NCBI GenBank assembly: GCA_023451375.1
Contig: JAEXZS010000023.1
Location: 72,045 to 136,044, forward strand
Origin: Pseudomonadota bacterium
GTDB lineage: Bacteria > Pseudomonadota > Alphaproteobacteria > Caulobacterales > Caulobacteraceae
Direction: 5' to 3'
Length of the DNA: 64,000 bases
Shown here: positions 51,131 to 58,996 of the stretch, piece by piece
How positions within the stretch are numbered: position 1 is the first letter of the stretch
Layout of the letters: each line of letters begins with the position of its first letter
Notes under the pieces: model-generated
What the model saw: the letters and a program-made list of their open reading frames with translations, nothing else
Databases searched by the model: none
What the model was told of the DNA's origin: nothing
Program-made: the position numbers and the translations under genes

Positions 51131-52291
51131 TCAGAGACCGGCGGCGAAGTCGAGGAAGAAGTCGCCGGTCTTCTCGACCGTGACGCCCAGGTCCTCCATC
51201 GGCGGGGTGTCGGTGAAGCGGTAGCCGAGGCGCAGCTTGCCGGCGCCCAGAGTCTGCTCGCTGTTCAGGTCCTCCGGATAGAAGGCCTCGGCCCCGATGA
51301 TCAGCCCTTGGGCCTTGAGGTCGCGGAACAGGGCGTTGATGCTCTCGAGCAGGTCCTTCACCAGGCTGCGACGCAGCGGGCGGTCCATGTAAGGGAAGAC
51401 GCCGTCGGCGATCGTGTCGCGAATGACCTGGTCGGTGCGCACGGCGCTTTCGAAGATGTATTCCGGATCTTCCGAGCAGGTGTGGTTGCCCCAGAAGCGG
51501 AAGCCGTCGCGCTGGATGATGCAGGTGATGTCGGCGGCGTTCAGGACGCCGGCCTCGGTCGCGGAGCTCTGCAAGTCCCAGGTGATCGGGTCCGTGACGC
51601 CCAGGACGCCCGCGACGGCGACATTGGAGATGGTCTTGTTGAAGCCCATCGTCTGGTCGATCCGGGCGCGAAGGCCCAATGCGCGGGCGACCGCGAAGCT
51701 GGTCACGTTGCCCGGGTTCTCCACATCGCCGCTGGCGGCCGTGAAATCGCCAGAGATCAGCATCAGCTCGCGGGCGCTGAAGGTGTCGCGATAGGCGGTG
51801 CGCTCGGCGACGGTCGCTCCGATCGCCTTGGCGTAGGCGAAGGCGCCGAGCTTCGGCGCCATGACAGCCAGTTGCGCGGTCACGGCCGGCGTATCCAGCC
51901 CCGGTGCGCCCAGGATGCGCGGTTTCTGTCCGACCAGCTGCTCGGCGCGCTCGAGGCGGCCGAGGCCGGCGATGACGTTGGCGTTCGTCTCGTCCTGCTT
52001 GTCCTCGGCGTCGACGGCCGTGCCTTCTGCGACGCGGACCACGACGACGACGGTGCGGACCTGGTCTTCGATCGCCTTCAGCGCGGCGCGCAGCGTGCCT
52101 TCAGATCCGGCGTCGTCGATCGCGGCCTTCAGGTCGGTGATGACGACCGGCTCATTGAGCGGGAAAACCGCGGCGTCGGCGTCGGACGCCACGGCCACCA
52201 GGCCGATGACCGAGGTGGCCACGACGCGGAACGCCGCGCGGGCGGTCGAGACGGTGGCGAAGCGCAGGCCGTGGTGATGAGTGTCGAACAT
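51131..52291 (-). CDS. FI: Tail sheath protein gpFI
   Basis: 386 aa. Contractile sheath: HHGLRFATVSTARAAFRVVATSVIGLVAVASDADAAVFPLN at the start, LMISGDFTA and a C-terminal part with FRFWGNHTCSEDP and RRSLVKDLLESINALFRDL. Followed by FII as in P2. Confidence 0.95.
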   Translation of the reverse strand: MFDTHHHGLRFATVSTARAAFRVVATSVIGLVAVASDADAAVFPLNEPVVITDLKAAIDDAGSEGTLRAALKAIEDQVRTVVVVVRVAEGTAVDAEDKQDETNANVIAGLGRLERAEQLVGQKPRILGAPGLDTPAVTAQLAVMAPKLGAFAYAKAIGATVAERTAYRDTFSARELMLISGDFTAASGDVENPGNVTSFAVARALGLRARIDQTMGFNKTISNVAVAGVLGVTDPITWDLQSSATEAGVLNAADITCIIQRDGFRFWGNHTCSEDPEYIFESAVRTDQVIRDTIADGVFPYMDRPLRRSLVKDLLESINALFRDLKAQGLIIGAEAFYPEDLNSEQTLGAGKLRLGYRFTDTPPMEDLGVTVEKTGDFFLDFAAGL

Positions 52292-52308
52292 GGAAGGCTC
52301 CGGGAGGA

Positions 52309-52689
52309 TCAGGCGTTAGCGGAGGGCAGCGCGACGCTCAGGTCGACGGCCGAGAGGCGGGCGGGGCGGTCGGTACGGACGCCCTGCAGGCGCAGGGCGA
52401 ACTTGCCGGGGGTGGCGAGGGAGGCCTGCAGCGTCAGCTTCGTCAGCCGAAGGCGCGGTTCCCAGCGCCGCAGCGCGTTGACCACGGCCGCGAAGATACG
52501 GATGCGCAGGCCCGGGTTGGCCGGCTGGTCGATCAGGTCGGTGAGCTCGCAGCCGTAGTCGCGGAGCATCACGGTCGCGTTGATCGGGCACGTGACGATG
52601 TCGCCGATTGCCTGCTCCAGGTGTTCGTCGGAGGCGAAGGCGATGGCCCTGCCGGTCGTTCGGGAGAGACCCACGGGAACGCGCGTCAT
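52309..52689 (-). CDS. W: Baseplate protein gpW (GPW/gp25 family)
   Basis: 126 aa. HLEQAIGDIVTCPINATVMLRDYGCELTDLIDQPANPGLRIRIFAAVVNALRRWEPRL is the gp25-like wedge domain. Overlaps V by 4 bp and precedes FI by 17 bp. Confidence 0.93.
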   Translation of the reverse strand: MTRVPVGLSRTTGRAIAFASDEHLEQAIGDIVTCPINATVMLRDYGCELTDLIDQPANPGLRIRIFAAVVNALRRWEPRLRLTKLTLQASLATPGKFALRLQGVRTDRPARLSAVDLSVALPSANA

Positions 52690-53267
52690 TGCGGCGCTCC
52701 GGTTAGGCCCGTGCCGGTCTGGACGCCGAGGTGCTTGTGGGTCTTCAGGCTGACGCCGTCGCCGACGACGTCGCCGGTCGCGTTCAGCTTGCCCTGCAGG
52801 TCGACGTCGCCCTCGATTCGCACCGCGCCCTGGACCACCATGTCGCCTTCGAAGAGGAAGCCGTCCTCGGCCTTCACGGTCACCTTGCCGGGAACGACGA
52901 GCGTCAGGTCATGCGTCTCGGCGTCATAGGTCAGTTCAGCCCCCTCGAGCCATTTAAGGACGAGCGCGAGGGCGGAGCCGACGGGAGGGTTGGCGTCGCT
53001 GAACAGGCTGCCCAGGATGACAGCCTGCTCGATGTCGCCCTCGGGCGCGATCACCAGGACCTGGTCGCCTTCGGACGGCGGCGCCCACAACGCGATCTTG
53101 CCGGCGCGGCCGATCCACTGAAGCGGCGGCGAGGTCAGTTCGTCCGAGAACCGCACGGTGGACAGCGCGCCGTCCACGGACTCGACCACGCCGATGCGGG
53201 CCAGGCCGCTGATCAAGCGTTCCTGGTCGGAGGCGCGGGCCTGGCTGGAGGAGGCGGTGCGGGTCAT
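52686..53267 (-). CDS. V: Baseplate spike protein gpV
   Basis: 193 aa. OB-fold part (GVVESVDGALSTVRFSDELTSPPLQWI) followed by a beta-helical needle region with repeats (KVTVKAEDGFLFEGDMVVQGAVRIEGDVDLQGKLNATGDV) and THKH at the tip, typical of P2 gpV where His residues bind a metal. The ATG at 53265-53267 is chosen; the longer frame crosses the dyad region. Confidence 0.93.
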   Translation of the reverse strand: MTRTASSSQARASDQERLISGLARIGVVESVDGALSTVRFSDELTSPPLQWIGRAGKIALWAPPSEGDQVLVIAPEGDIEQAVILGSLFSDANPPVGSALALVLKWLEGAELTYDAETHDLTLVVPGKVTVKAEDGFLFEGDMVVQGAVRIEGDVDLQGKLNATGDVVGDGVSLKTHKHLGVQTGTGLTGAPQ

Positions 53268-53341
53268 GAGCGGGGCGCGGCGCCCGAAGGGTCGGGCAGA
53301 TAGGCGCCGACGTTGGCGCAGCGTCATTCCGCTCGCGCGTG

Positions 53342-53376
53342 GCCGCTGTTGTCGTCGCGGCGACGACAACAGCGGC
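53342..53376. promoter_or_regulatory. Perfect dyad upstream of V (copy 1)
   Basis: 17-bp arms around a single central G (53359): GCCGCTGTTGTCGTCGC and its complement GCGACGACAACAGCGGC. The inner 27 bp recur exactly upstream of J (56526-56552). Centre lies 92 bp before the V start; a minus-strand TATCTG (53297-53302) could be its -10. Confidence 0.75.
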
Positions 53377-53403
53377 GATGGTCAGTTGGGGAGTAGGGCG
53401 GCC

Positions 53404-54048
53404 TCAGTCGCCGAAGATCAGCCCAGCGGTGAGAAGGCCCGCTCCGGTCGCGCCCGAGAGGTCTGGCGCGTTGCCGAACGGCGTCGCCGGCGATATCGCG
53501 CCAGCAGCGAGCCTGACACCAGGTGTCAGGTTGATCACAGCGTCGTTGCCGGCGTCGGCGCTGAAGAAGGCGCCCGGGTCCAGACCTACCATCGTGAGCG
53601 GGTCCTCAGGAGGGCCGGCGTCATTGGATGATCCCCTGGCGTAGCGGCCGATGAGGGAAGGGCCGGCCGCGACAGCGCCGAAGTGGAGCATGCGGCCGGT
53701 CTCGCCAGCGTCGATCTCGACCGCAGCGAATGTCACCTTCAGATAAGACCGCAGCACGGCAACCGTCTCGCCGGCGTCCTTGATCAGGGCGCCCGGCCGG
53801 CCGTTGGCGTCGTCCCAGAGACCGAGGCGCACAGCTCCGCCGGCGGCGCCGATCGCCGCCCACAGGCCGACCACCCGGTGCACGCCTGGTCCGACTAGGA
53901 ACGGCGACCACATGGCGCCCGCGAAGCCGCTGGGATGGATCACGCCGCCGCCGTGACCGACGGGTCCATAGAGGCGGCCCGGCGCGTAGACGGAGGGCGT
54001 TCCGCCGCCGCCGCCGCCGCGTCCGCCCGAACTGATACGGCGCCCCAT
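53404..54048 (-). CDS. Glycine-rich tail-fibre-like protein
   Basis: 214 aa. A Gly-rich start (RISSGGRGGGGGG) precedes a beta-rich domain (AAIGAAGGAVRLGLWDDANGRPG ... AGETVAVLRSYLKVTFAAVEID) resembling carbohydrate-binding or fibre-tip modules. Exact role unknown; placed at the end of the J-I-H run. Overlaps the next gene by 1 bp. Confidence 0.65.
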   Translation of the reverse strand: MGRRISSGGRGGGGGGTPSVYAPGRLYGPVGHGGGVIHPSGFAGAMWSPFLVGPGVHRVVGLWAAIGAAGGAVRLGLWDDANGRPGALIKDAGETVAVLRSYLKVTFAAVEIDAGETGRMLHFGAVAAGPSLIGRYARGSSNDAGPPEDPLTMVGLDPGAFFSADAGNDAVINLTPGVRLAAGAISPATPFGNAPDLSGATGAGLLTAGLIFGD

Positions 54049-54377
54049 CAGACGAGGTCCTCGACCAGGCCCCAGAGCACAGCGCTGACGTTCGCCAGGC
54101 TCGCCGAGACCCAGATGCGGTCGCCGGCAGTCAGCATGAGGCCGGTGCGCTCGAGGACGGACCCGTCGATGCTGCCAGCTGGCGCGATCGGCGTGTCGAA
54201 CTCGATCCAGTCGGCGTTACCGACCGCGGCGCCGCCCGCCTTCAGGGCGACGCCCACCTTGGGCCGGCCTGCGCCGCGGTTGCAGATGTTGAGGGTCACG
54301 ATCGCGCGCTTGCCCTCGGGAACGGACCAGAGAACGGCCGGCGCACCGGCGGCGATGGCTTGGCTGGCGAGCAGCAT
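54048..54377 (-). CDS. Hypothetical phage tail-region protein
   Basis: 109 aa, beta-rich (SVPEGKRAIVTLNICNRGAGRPKVGVALK ... AGDRIWVSASLANVSAVLWGLVED). Similar small proteins accompany fibre genes in alphaproteobacterial phages; function unknown. Confidence 0.65.
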   Translation of the reverse strand: MLLASQAIAAGAPAVLWSVPEGKRAIVTLNICNRGAGRPKVGVALKAGGAAVGNADWIEFDTPIAPAGSIDGSVLERTGLMLTAGDRIWVSASLANVSAVLWGLVEDLV

Positions 54378-54387
54378 AGAGGCTCCT

Positions 54388-54984
54388 TTAGGCGCTGGCG
54401 GCGAGGAAGAAGGCCCGGATCGCGCCGCGGCGCTGGGCGATCTGCAGGGGAGAGAGGGCGGCCTTCAGGCCAGCCGGCGTGACGGCTCGGGTGAGGTCCG
54501 TGCCGGCGGCCGCCTCGGCCGGGGTGGCGAGCTCCACAAGGCCGAGGCGTTCGGTCGTCGCTGGCGGCAGGATGAAGTTCGGTTCGCCGAAGTCGATCGA
54601 GCCTGGGTCGATCGCGTCGACCAGCGTGATGTCGATGGCGTGGGCGAGGATTACGCTGGGCGACTTGATGAAGATCGGCGCGGCCTGGCTGTAGACTCCG
54701 AGCAGGACGTCGTCGTCGGAGTAGAGGCCAAAGGCCCTCCAGTCGTAGGCGTCGGTGCTGGTGTCCTGGATGGTGACGTGGATCAGCGTCTCTTCCACGA
54801 CGCCGCTGCCGGTCGTCACCAGCTGCTTGAACTCGCCGGGCAGCGCCTCGAGATCGGCCCAGCCGTCAGCGGTGTGCAGGCTGGAGAGGCCGATGCGCGC
54901 GATCACCAGCGCTGCGACGCCGTTGTTCTGCGCGTTGACCAGGCGTTCGCGGCCGGCGGTCGTCCAGGTGAAGATCAGGGCCAT
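54388..54984 (-). CDS. H: Tail fibre/collar protein gpH-like (short)
   Basis: 198 aa. ALIFTWTTAGRERLVNAQNNGVAALVIARIGLSS is the N-terminal tail-collar domain of P2 gpH-type fibres; the protein ends after an ATTERLGLVELATPAEAAAGTD-type linker, so the long receptor-binding part of P2 H (669 aa) is absent. Start at ATG 54984 has GGAG at good spacing; the GTG at 54999 (overlapping I) is an alternative. Confidence 0.85.
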   Translation of the reverse strand: MALIFTWTTAGRERLVNAQNNGVAALVIARIGLSSLHTADGWADLEALPGEFKQLVTTGSGVVEETLIHVTIQDTSTDAYDWRAFGLYSDDDVLLGVYSQAAPIFIKSPSVILAHAIDITLVDAIDPGSIDFGEPNFILPPATTERLGLVELATPAEAAAGTDLTRAVTPAGLKAALSPLQIAQRRGAIRAFFLAASA

Positions 54985-54995
54985 GGGGTTCTCCG

Positions 54996-55565
54996 TCACG
55001 CCTGCGCCAGGGATGCGCCGGCCAGCTGCAGGCGGGCATAGGCGGCCGAGCGCATGGCGCCGACCAGGCCGAGCGAGCCGCGGGCGCTGGAACCGAGCGC
55101 GAAGGTGTAGTGGTCGCGGGCGGACTTCGCCCGGTCGATGGCGGCGACGGCCATCTCGACGGCGTCCGCCGGCGGCGCGTCGCCGCCGTTCGTCGGCAGC
55201 GTCAGGATGACCTGAAAGGTGTAGGGTTCGCCCTCCGGAATCTGTTCGAACCAGGGGCGCACCACCACCTGGCCGCCGAGCGGCCGCACCGCGCGCTCGA
55301 TCGCGGCTAGGGTGCCCTTCTCGCGATGCTGTACCAGGGACTGCTCGATCGCGGCGCGCTTGGCCCGGTCGCTCCAGTCGGGATCCCAGTCGTCGATCGA
55401 GGTGTCGAAGGCGAGCCACGGCAGCAGCTCGGCCGGGCAGGCCTGCGGGTCGTCGCAGACCAGGATGGCGGTCAGGTCGACTTCGTCCAGGCGGGAGAGG
55501 CCACGATCGAGGCCGCGCTCCAGCGGTGTGGCGTTCGGCGCCATCAGGGGCGCGAAGTCCGTCAC
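54996..55565 (-). CDS. I: Baseplate/tail protein gpI
   Basis: 189 aa from GTG 55565, overlapping the J stop (GTGA). LLPWLAFDTSIDDWDPDWSDRAKRAAIEQSLVQHREKGTLAAIERAV is the gpI signature. Confidence 0.93.
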   Translation of the reverse strand: MTDFAPLMAPNATPLERGLDRGLSRLDEVDLTAILVCDDPQACPAELLPWLAFDTSIDDWDPDWSDRAKRAAIEQSLVQHREKGTLAAIERAVRPLGGQVVVRPWFEQIPEGEPYTFQVILTLPTNGGDAPPADAVEMAVAAIDRAKSARDHYTFALGSSARGSLGLVGAMRSAAYARLQLAGASLAQA

Positions 55566-56482
55566 GGCGCGACGCCTACGTGTGTGACGTTGACGGTGAC
55601 GGCGCGCGCGGCCTGGGACCGACTGACGACGATGTCGCCGGGTAGGCCGGGCAGCTTGACGTTCTGCACGCCCTCGACCTTGAGAGCCGCCACGATGCCG
55701 GCGACCGTCATGTCCTCGCCCAGCCTGAAGCTGTCCGACAGATAGCGGTCGAGGCGAACGCGGGCCTCCGCAAGGACGAGAGCGGAATCCGGGCCGGCGT
55801 AGGTCCAAACCTCGGCCTCGAGGTCGAAGTCGATGAAGGCCGCCGCCTGGACGACCACCTTGTCGGTGAGCGGCCTGCGGTTCTTGGGCGTCAGCGCCGC
55901 GACCACGGCCTGCAGCATGGCCTCGTCCGCGAGGCCGGCGTTGATGCGCGACAGCACGGTGACCCGGACCGTTCCCGGCTCGGGGCTCTCGACGCTGGCG
56001 TCCAGCACGTTGGGGTGGGCGCTTCGGGCGAAGAACTGATAGGCGAGCTCGGGCCCCGCCGTGGAGAGGGCCTCCCAGGCGAGGAGGGCGCGCTGGCGCA
56101 GCGACTCGTCGTCTTCCTTGACCGCCGGGCTGTTCGGGCCGGTGGCGCCGGCGGCGACGATCACCAGGCGCTCTACGCCGATCCGGGCGCAGACGTGATC
56201 GAGATCAGCCCCCATCGCCGTAGCGATGTAGCGGGCGCGAACCGCGTCGTTCATGCGGGCGAGCAGGTTCAGCTCGCGGTAGGCGAAGATCCGGACAGCC
56301 TTGGACAGCAGCTCGCTCTCCAGCGCCAACGCCTCGGCCGCCTCGGGAGCTTCCGCCAGGATCTCGGCCTTGATCGCGGCCACGATGCCGGCGTGGTCAA
56401 GCGTCGCGATGACGGTCGGGAACGGCAACCGGGACAGGTTGACCGCGGTCGACCCGCTTGTCTGGCCGGTGGATGTGGACAT
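55562..56482 (-). CDS. J: Baseplate wedge protein gpJ
   Basis: 306 aa. ELLSKAVRIFAYRELNLLARMNDAVRARYIATAMGADLDHV and LRQRALLAWEALSTAGPELAYQFFARSAHP are gpJ hallmarks. First gene of the J-I-H run, 57 bp from the centre of the second dyad. Confidence 0.95.
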   Translation of the reverse strand: MSTSTGQTSGSTAVNLSRLPFPTVIATLDHAGIVAAIKAEILAEAPEAAEALALESELLSKAVRIFAYRELNLLARMNDAVRARYIATAMGADLDHVCARIGVERLVIVAAGATGPNSPAVKEDDESLRQRALLAWEALSTAGPELAYQFFARSAHPNVLDASVESPEPGTVRVTVLSRINAGLADEAMLQAVVAALTPKNRRPLTDKVVVQAAAFIDFDLEAEVWTYAGPDSALVLAEARVRLDRYLSDSFRLGEDMTVAGIVAALKVEGVQNVKLPGLPGDIVVSRSQAARAVTVNVTHVGVAP

Positions 56483-56524
56483 GGGTCAGGTGTCGCCCGG
56501 TCGTTCCAAGGGCGGCGAGGGCGC

Positions 56525-56553
56525 CCTGTTGTCGTCGCGGCGACGACAACAGG
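56525..56553. promoter_or_regulatory. Perfect dyad upstream of J (copy 2)
   Basis: 14-bp arms CCTGTTGTCGTCGC / GCGACGACAACAGG around a central G (56539); inner 27 bp identical to 53346-53372. It sits between the divergent J operon (start 56482) and lysis operon (start 56597), 57 and 58 bp away. Confidence 0.75.
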
Positions 56554-56596
56554 CGGGGCGCGCGTGAGACCGGCGGCTGGCGTCAGGGTGCCGGCC

Positions 56597-56851
56597 ATGA
56601 CCTCGGCCCCCATCATCGCCACCGCGCCGCGGCTGCCGCTGACCGCGTCCGTCCTGTCGCTGGCCTTCACCGTTCTGGTCGCGATCCTCGGCGGAGTCGC
56701 CGTCTATGGCGGCCTGCTGCAGCGGGTCGAGGCGATGGAAAGGACGGTCGAACCCGTCCGTCAGGGCCGTATCGCTGTCCTGGACGAGCGCACCGCGCGC
56801 ATCGAAGGCGACGTCCGCTGGATCCGCGAGCGGATGGAGCGCGACCAGTGA
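56597..56851 (+). CDS. Small membrane protein of the lysis cassette (holin-like)
   Basis: 84 aa. One hydrophobic span (about 15-42, LTASVLSLAFTVLVAILGGVAVYGGLL) and a charged C-terminal coiled coil. Could be a pinholin/holin or antiholin; the role is inferred from position. GTG 56563 is an alternative start. Next gene overlaps (GTGA). Confidence 0.7.
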   Translation: MTSAPIIATAPRLPLTASVLSLAFTVLVAILGGVAVYGGLLQRVEAMERTVEPVRQGRIAVLDERTARIEGDVRWIRERMERDQ

Positions 56852-57204
56852 AGTCGGCCGGCGTCTCACAAGCGATCTGGCGTCTGCTGAAGGCGCTGCC
56901 GCTCGTCCGGTTCGCCCTGATGCTGGGGGGCGGGGGAGTTGCGACCCTCGCGCTCGCCCACGTCCAGCTGTGGCTGCTGCACGCGGTCTTCCCGCCGGCG
57001 GAGAGCATCTGGCTGGCCCGCATCAACGGCGCTGTCAGCCTCGGTCTCGCGAGCGCGGCCGTCATCGGCGTCGTCATGGTTGCCCTGGCCTTCGGGCGCG
57101 TCGGTCGGGTGGCGGTGAACGCCGGCGCCGTCTCGGTCGATCTCGACTTCGACGACAGCGATGCGCCCGAGCCTCATTTCTCCGTAGACGAAGGGCCGAA
57201 ATGA
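56848..57204 (+). CDS. Putative holin
   Basis: 118 aa from GTG 56848. Two membrane spans (about 22-50 and 64-86) and a very acidic C-terminus (DLDFDDSDAPEP). Directly before the endolysin and overlapping it by 4 bp, so a holin role is likely but unproven. Confidence 0.7.
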   Translation: MKSAGVSQAIWRLLKALPLVRFALMLGGGGVATLALAHVQLWLLHAVFPPAESIWLARINGAVSLGLASAAVIGVVMVALAFGRVGRVAVNAGAVSVDLDFDDSDAPEPHFSVDEGPK

Positions 57205-57587
57205 CCCGCTTCACCTTCTCGCAGCGTTCGCGCAAGTCGCTGGCCGGCGTCCACGCCGACCTGGTGCGCGTCGCCATCCGTGCGCTCGAGCTGTCGCCGC
57301 TGGACTTCGTGGTGACCGAAGGGCTCCGGACCCCCAAGCGCCAGGCGGAGCTGGTCCGCGCCGGCGCCAGCCGTACGCAGGACAGTCGTCACCTGACCGG
57401 CCACGCCATCGACATCGCCGTCTTGGTCGACGGCCAGGTCCGCTGGGACTGGCCGGTCTATCCGCGGGTCGCGGCCGCATTCAAGGCGGCCGCGAAAGAG
57501 CAGGGCACGCCGATCGTGTGGGGCGGCGACTGGCCACGCCTGCGTGACGGTCCGCACTTCGAACTCGACAGAAAGCGGTATCCCTGA
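57201..57587 (+). CDS. M15-family endolysin
   Basis: 128 aa. Zinc peptidase with the motif SRHLTGHAID (His64, Asp71) and GPHFEL (His119), i.e. SxHxxGxAxD ... H of L-alanyl-D-glutamate/VanY-type peptidases that cut peptidoglycan cross-links. No signal peptide, so it needs the holin. TEGLRTPKRQAEL is also typical. Confidence 0.93.
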   Translation: MTRFTFSQRSRKSLAGVHADLVRVAIRALELSPLDFVVTEGLRTPKRQAELVRAGASRTQDSRHLTGHAIDIAVLVDGQVRWDWPVYPRVAAAFKAAAKEQGTPIVWGGDWPRLRDGPHFELDRKRYP

Positions 57588-57850
57588 TGGAGCGCCTCTT
57601 CGACTATCTCGCACTGGCGCTCGTCCTGGCGATCGTGCTCGTGGTTTTCGCTGCCGGCTTTACGCCGGCCTTCTTCGGCGGCGCCGGCTGGGGAATCCTG
57701 GTCGCCCTGGCCATCGGCTGGGCGATCCAGCACCTGGTGCTCCGTGACCATGGAGGCGGCGGTATAGGCGAGAGCTATGTCTGCCTGATCCTCTTCGTCG
57801 CGCTGGGTGTCGGCGTGGTGGTCGGGCTCCTCTGTCGCTGGACGCTCTGA
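57587..57850 (+). CDS. Three-span membrane protein of the lysis cassette
   Basis: 87 aa with three hydrophobic segments (about 6-26, 28-50, 63-84). Located between endolysin and spanin genes; may be a second holin or antiholin. Overlaps both neighbours by 1 bp. Confidence 0.7.
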   Translation: MERLFDYLALALVLAIVLVVFAAGFTPAFFGGAGWGILVALAIGWAIQHLVLRDHGGGGIGESYVCLILFVALGVGVVVGLLCRWTL

Positions 57851-58320
57851 TGCGCGTGTCGGAACTGACTAGATTCCTGGGCCCGGCCGGCTGGTTGGTC
57901 GTGGGCGTGGTCGTTTTCGTCGCGGCGCTGATCGCCATGGGCGCTCTCGGCTTTCGGTTCGATCCCTTCGACATAGCCGAACGTCGCGCCGATCGCGCCG
58001 AAGGCGTGGCGACCCACGCCCAATCTGACGCCTCGGCGCGACACATCGAGGCTGACGGTGCGGACGACACCAGGGTCCGGACGGAAGCCGCGCAGAACCG
58101 GATCAGCGACGCTCGAGCCGTCGCGGCCGCCCATAGCCAGGAAGTCCCCGATGAAGATCCGCTGCTGGATCCTGCCGCTTACGATCGCCTGCGTCGTGTT
58201 GACGAGCAGCTGTGCGCCATTTCGGCAGTCGTCTGCAGCATCTCACGCCGTTCAGCCGCCGAGGCGGTCCATGCCGGCGACGGCGAGAGCGGCCTGCACG
58301 CTGCCGACCCTGCCGCCTGA
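57850..58320 (+). CDS. Rz-like inner-membrane spanin
   Basis: 156 aa. N-terminal span (PAGWLVVGVVVFVAALIAMGAL) then an Ala/Arg/Glu-rich coiled coil (AERRADRAEGVATHAQSDASARHIEADG) and VDEQLCAISAVVCS. The layout (anchor plus coiled periplasmic domain, with a lipoprotein frame nested in the end) is that of i-spanins. Confidence 0.72.
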   Translation: MRVSELTRFLGPAGWLVVGVVVFVAALIAMGALGFRFDPFDIAERRADRAEGVATHAQSDASARHIEADGADDTRVRTEAAQNRISDARAVAAAHSQEVPDEDPLLDPAAYDRLRRVDEQLCAISAVVCSISRRSAAEAVHAGDGESGLHAADPAA

Positions 58321-58498
58321 GGCCACCTGGTTCGACCTCGAGCTGGCCTATGTCGCGCGTGGTGCGGAGATCGTCGCCTGCGAGGCCCGACGCGCCCTGG
58401 CCGTTGGCGTTCACGACGCCGAGCACGCTGACGAAGATGCCTGGTTGGAACGAGAACGGCCCGGCCTGCTGCGCCGGCTGGTGGGCGGGCTGCTGTGA
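58151..58498 (+). CDS. Rz1-like outer-membrane spanin lipoprotein (overlapping frame)
   Basis: 115 aa, +1 frame relative to the Rz-like gene, overlapping it by 170 bp. A lipoprotein signal MKIRCWILPLTIACVVLTSSC gives a lipid-modified Cys21 (lipobox LTSSC, slightly off consensus). Pro-rich mature start. Longer than classical Rz1 owing to a C-terminal extension beyond the Rz stop. Confidence 0.72.
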   Translation: MKIRCWILPLTIACVVLTSSCAPFRQSSAASHAVQPPRRSMPATARAACTLPTLPPEATWFDLELAYVARGAEIVACEARRALAVGVHDAEHADEDAWLERERPGLLRRLVGGLL

Positions 58499-58995
58499 AC
58501 AAGCCAGACAGCCTCAGAGCCTGGCTCAAGAGAGCCCTTGTCTCGAAGGGTCACGACGTCGACGACAACCCCGATCGGCTGACCGTCCTCATCCAGGAAG
58601 GCACGGTGCACTCGACCCTCACGGCGGGCCTGGCGTTCGAATACCGTTACACCGTGGAGCTGATCCTGCTCGACTTCCACGGTCATCCGGACGATGTGCT
58701 GGCGCCGGTTCTCCTGTGGATCCGGACATGGCAGCCTGAACTGGCGGCCAACCGCGAAAAGCTGGCGCGGGGGCTGCGGTTCAACGCCGAGCATCTCGGC
58801 GACGGCAAGGTCGACATGATGGTGCAGGTCGATCTGACCGAGATCTGTCGGATGGACGTGGGCGCTGACGGCCTGCCGACGGAGGTCGAGCACCTGGACA
58901 AGCCTCTAGAGCCAGAACGCGATTGGGGTCCGCTGCATCAGGTCGACGCCAACGGGGCCGAGGCCGCCCACTGCACGGCGCACCCGGAGCTCTGA
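58495..58995 (+). CDS. R: Tail completion protein gpR
   Basis: 166 aa from GTG 58495. MNKPDSLRAWLKRAL, HSTLTAGLAFEYRYTVELILLDFHG and VLLWIRTWQPEL match P2 gpR. Overlaps the Rz1-like gene by 4 bp, a lysis-R-S order as in P2. Confidence 0.92.
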   Translation: MNKPDSLRAWLKRALVSKGHDVDDNPDRLTVLIQEGTVHSTLTAGLAFEYRYTVELILLDFHGHPDDVLAPVLLWIRTWQPELAANREKLARGLRFNAEHLGDGKVDMMVQVDLTEICRMDVGADGLPTEVEHLDKPLEPERDWGPLHQVDANGAEAAHCTAHPEL

Positions 58996-58996
58996 C

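Noticed and set aside
53342..53376. The dyads at 53.36 and 56.54 kb as Rho-independent terminators.
   Set aside because: There is no T-tract on either side and the arms meet around a single base, leaving no hairpin loop; placement upstream of genes fits binding sites better.
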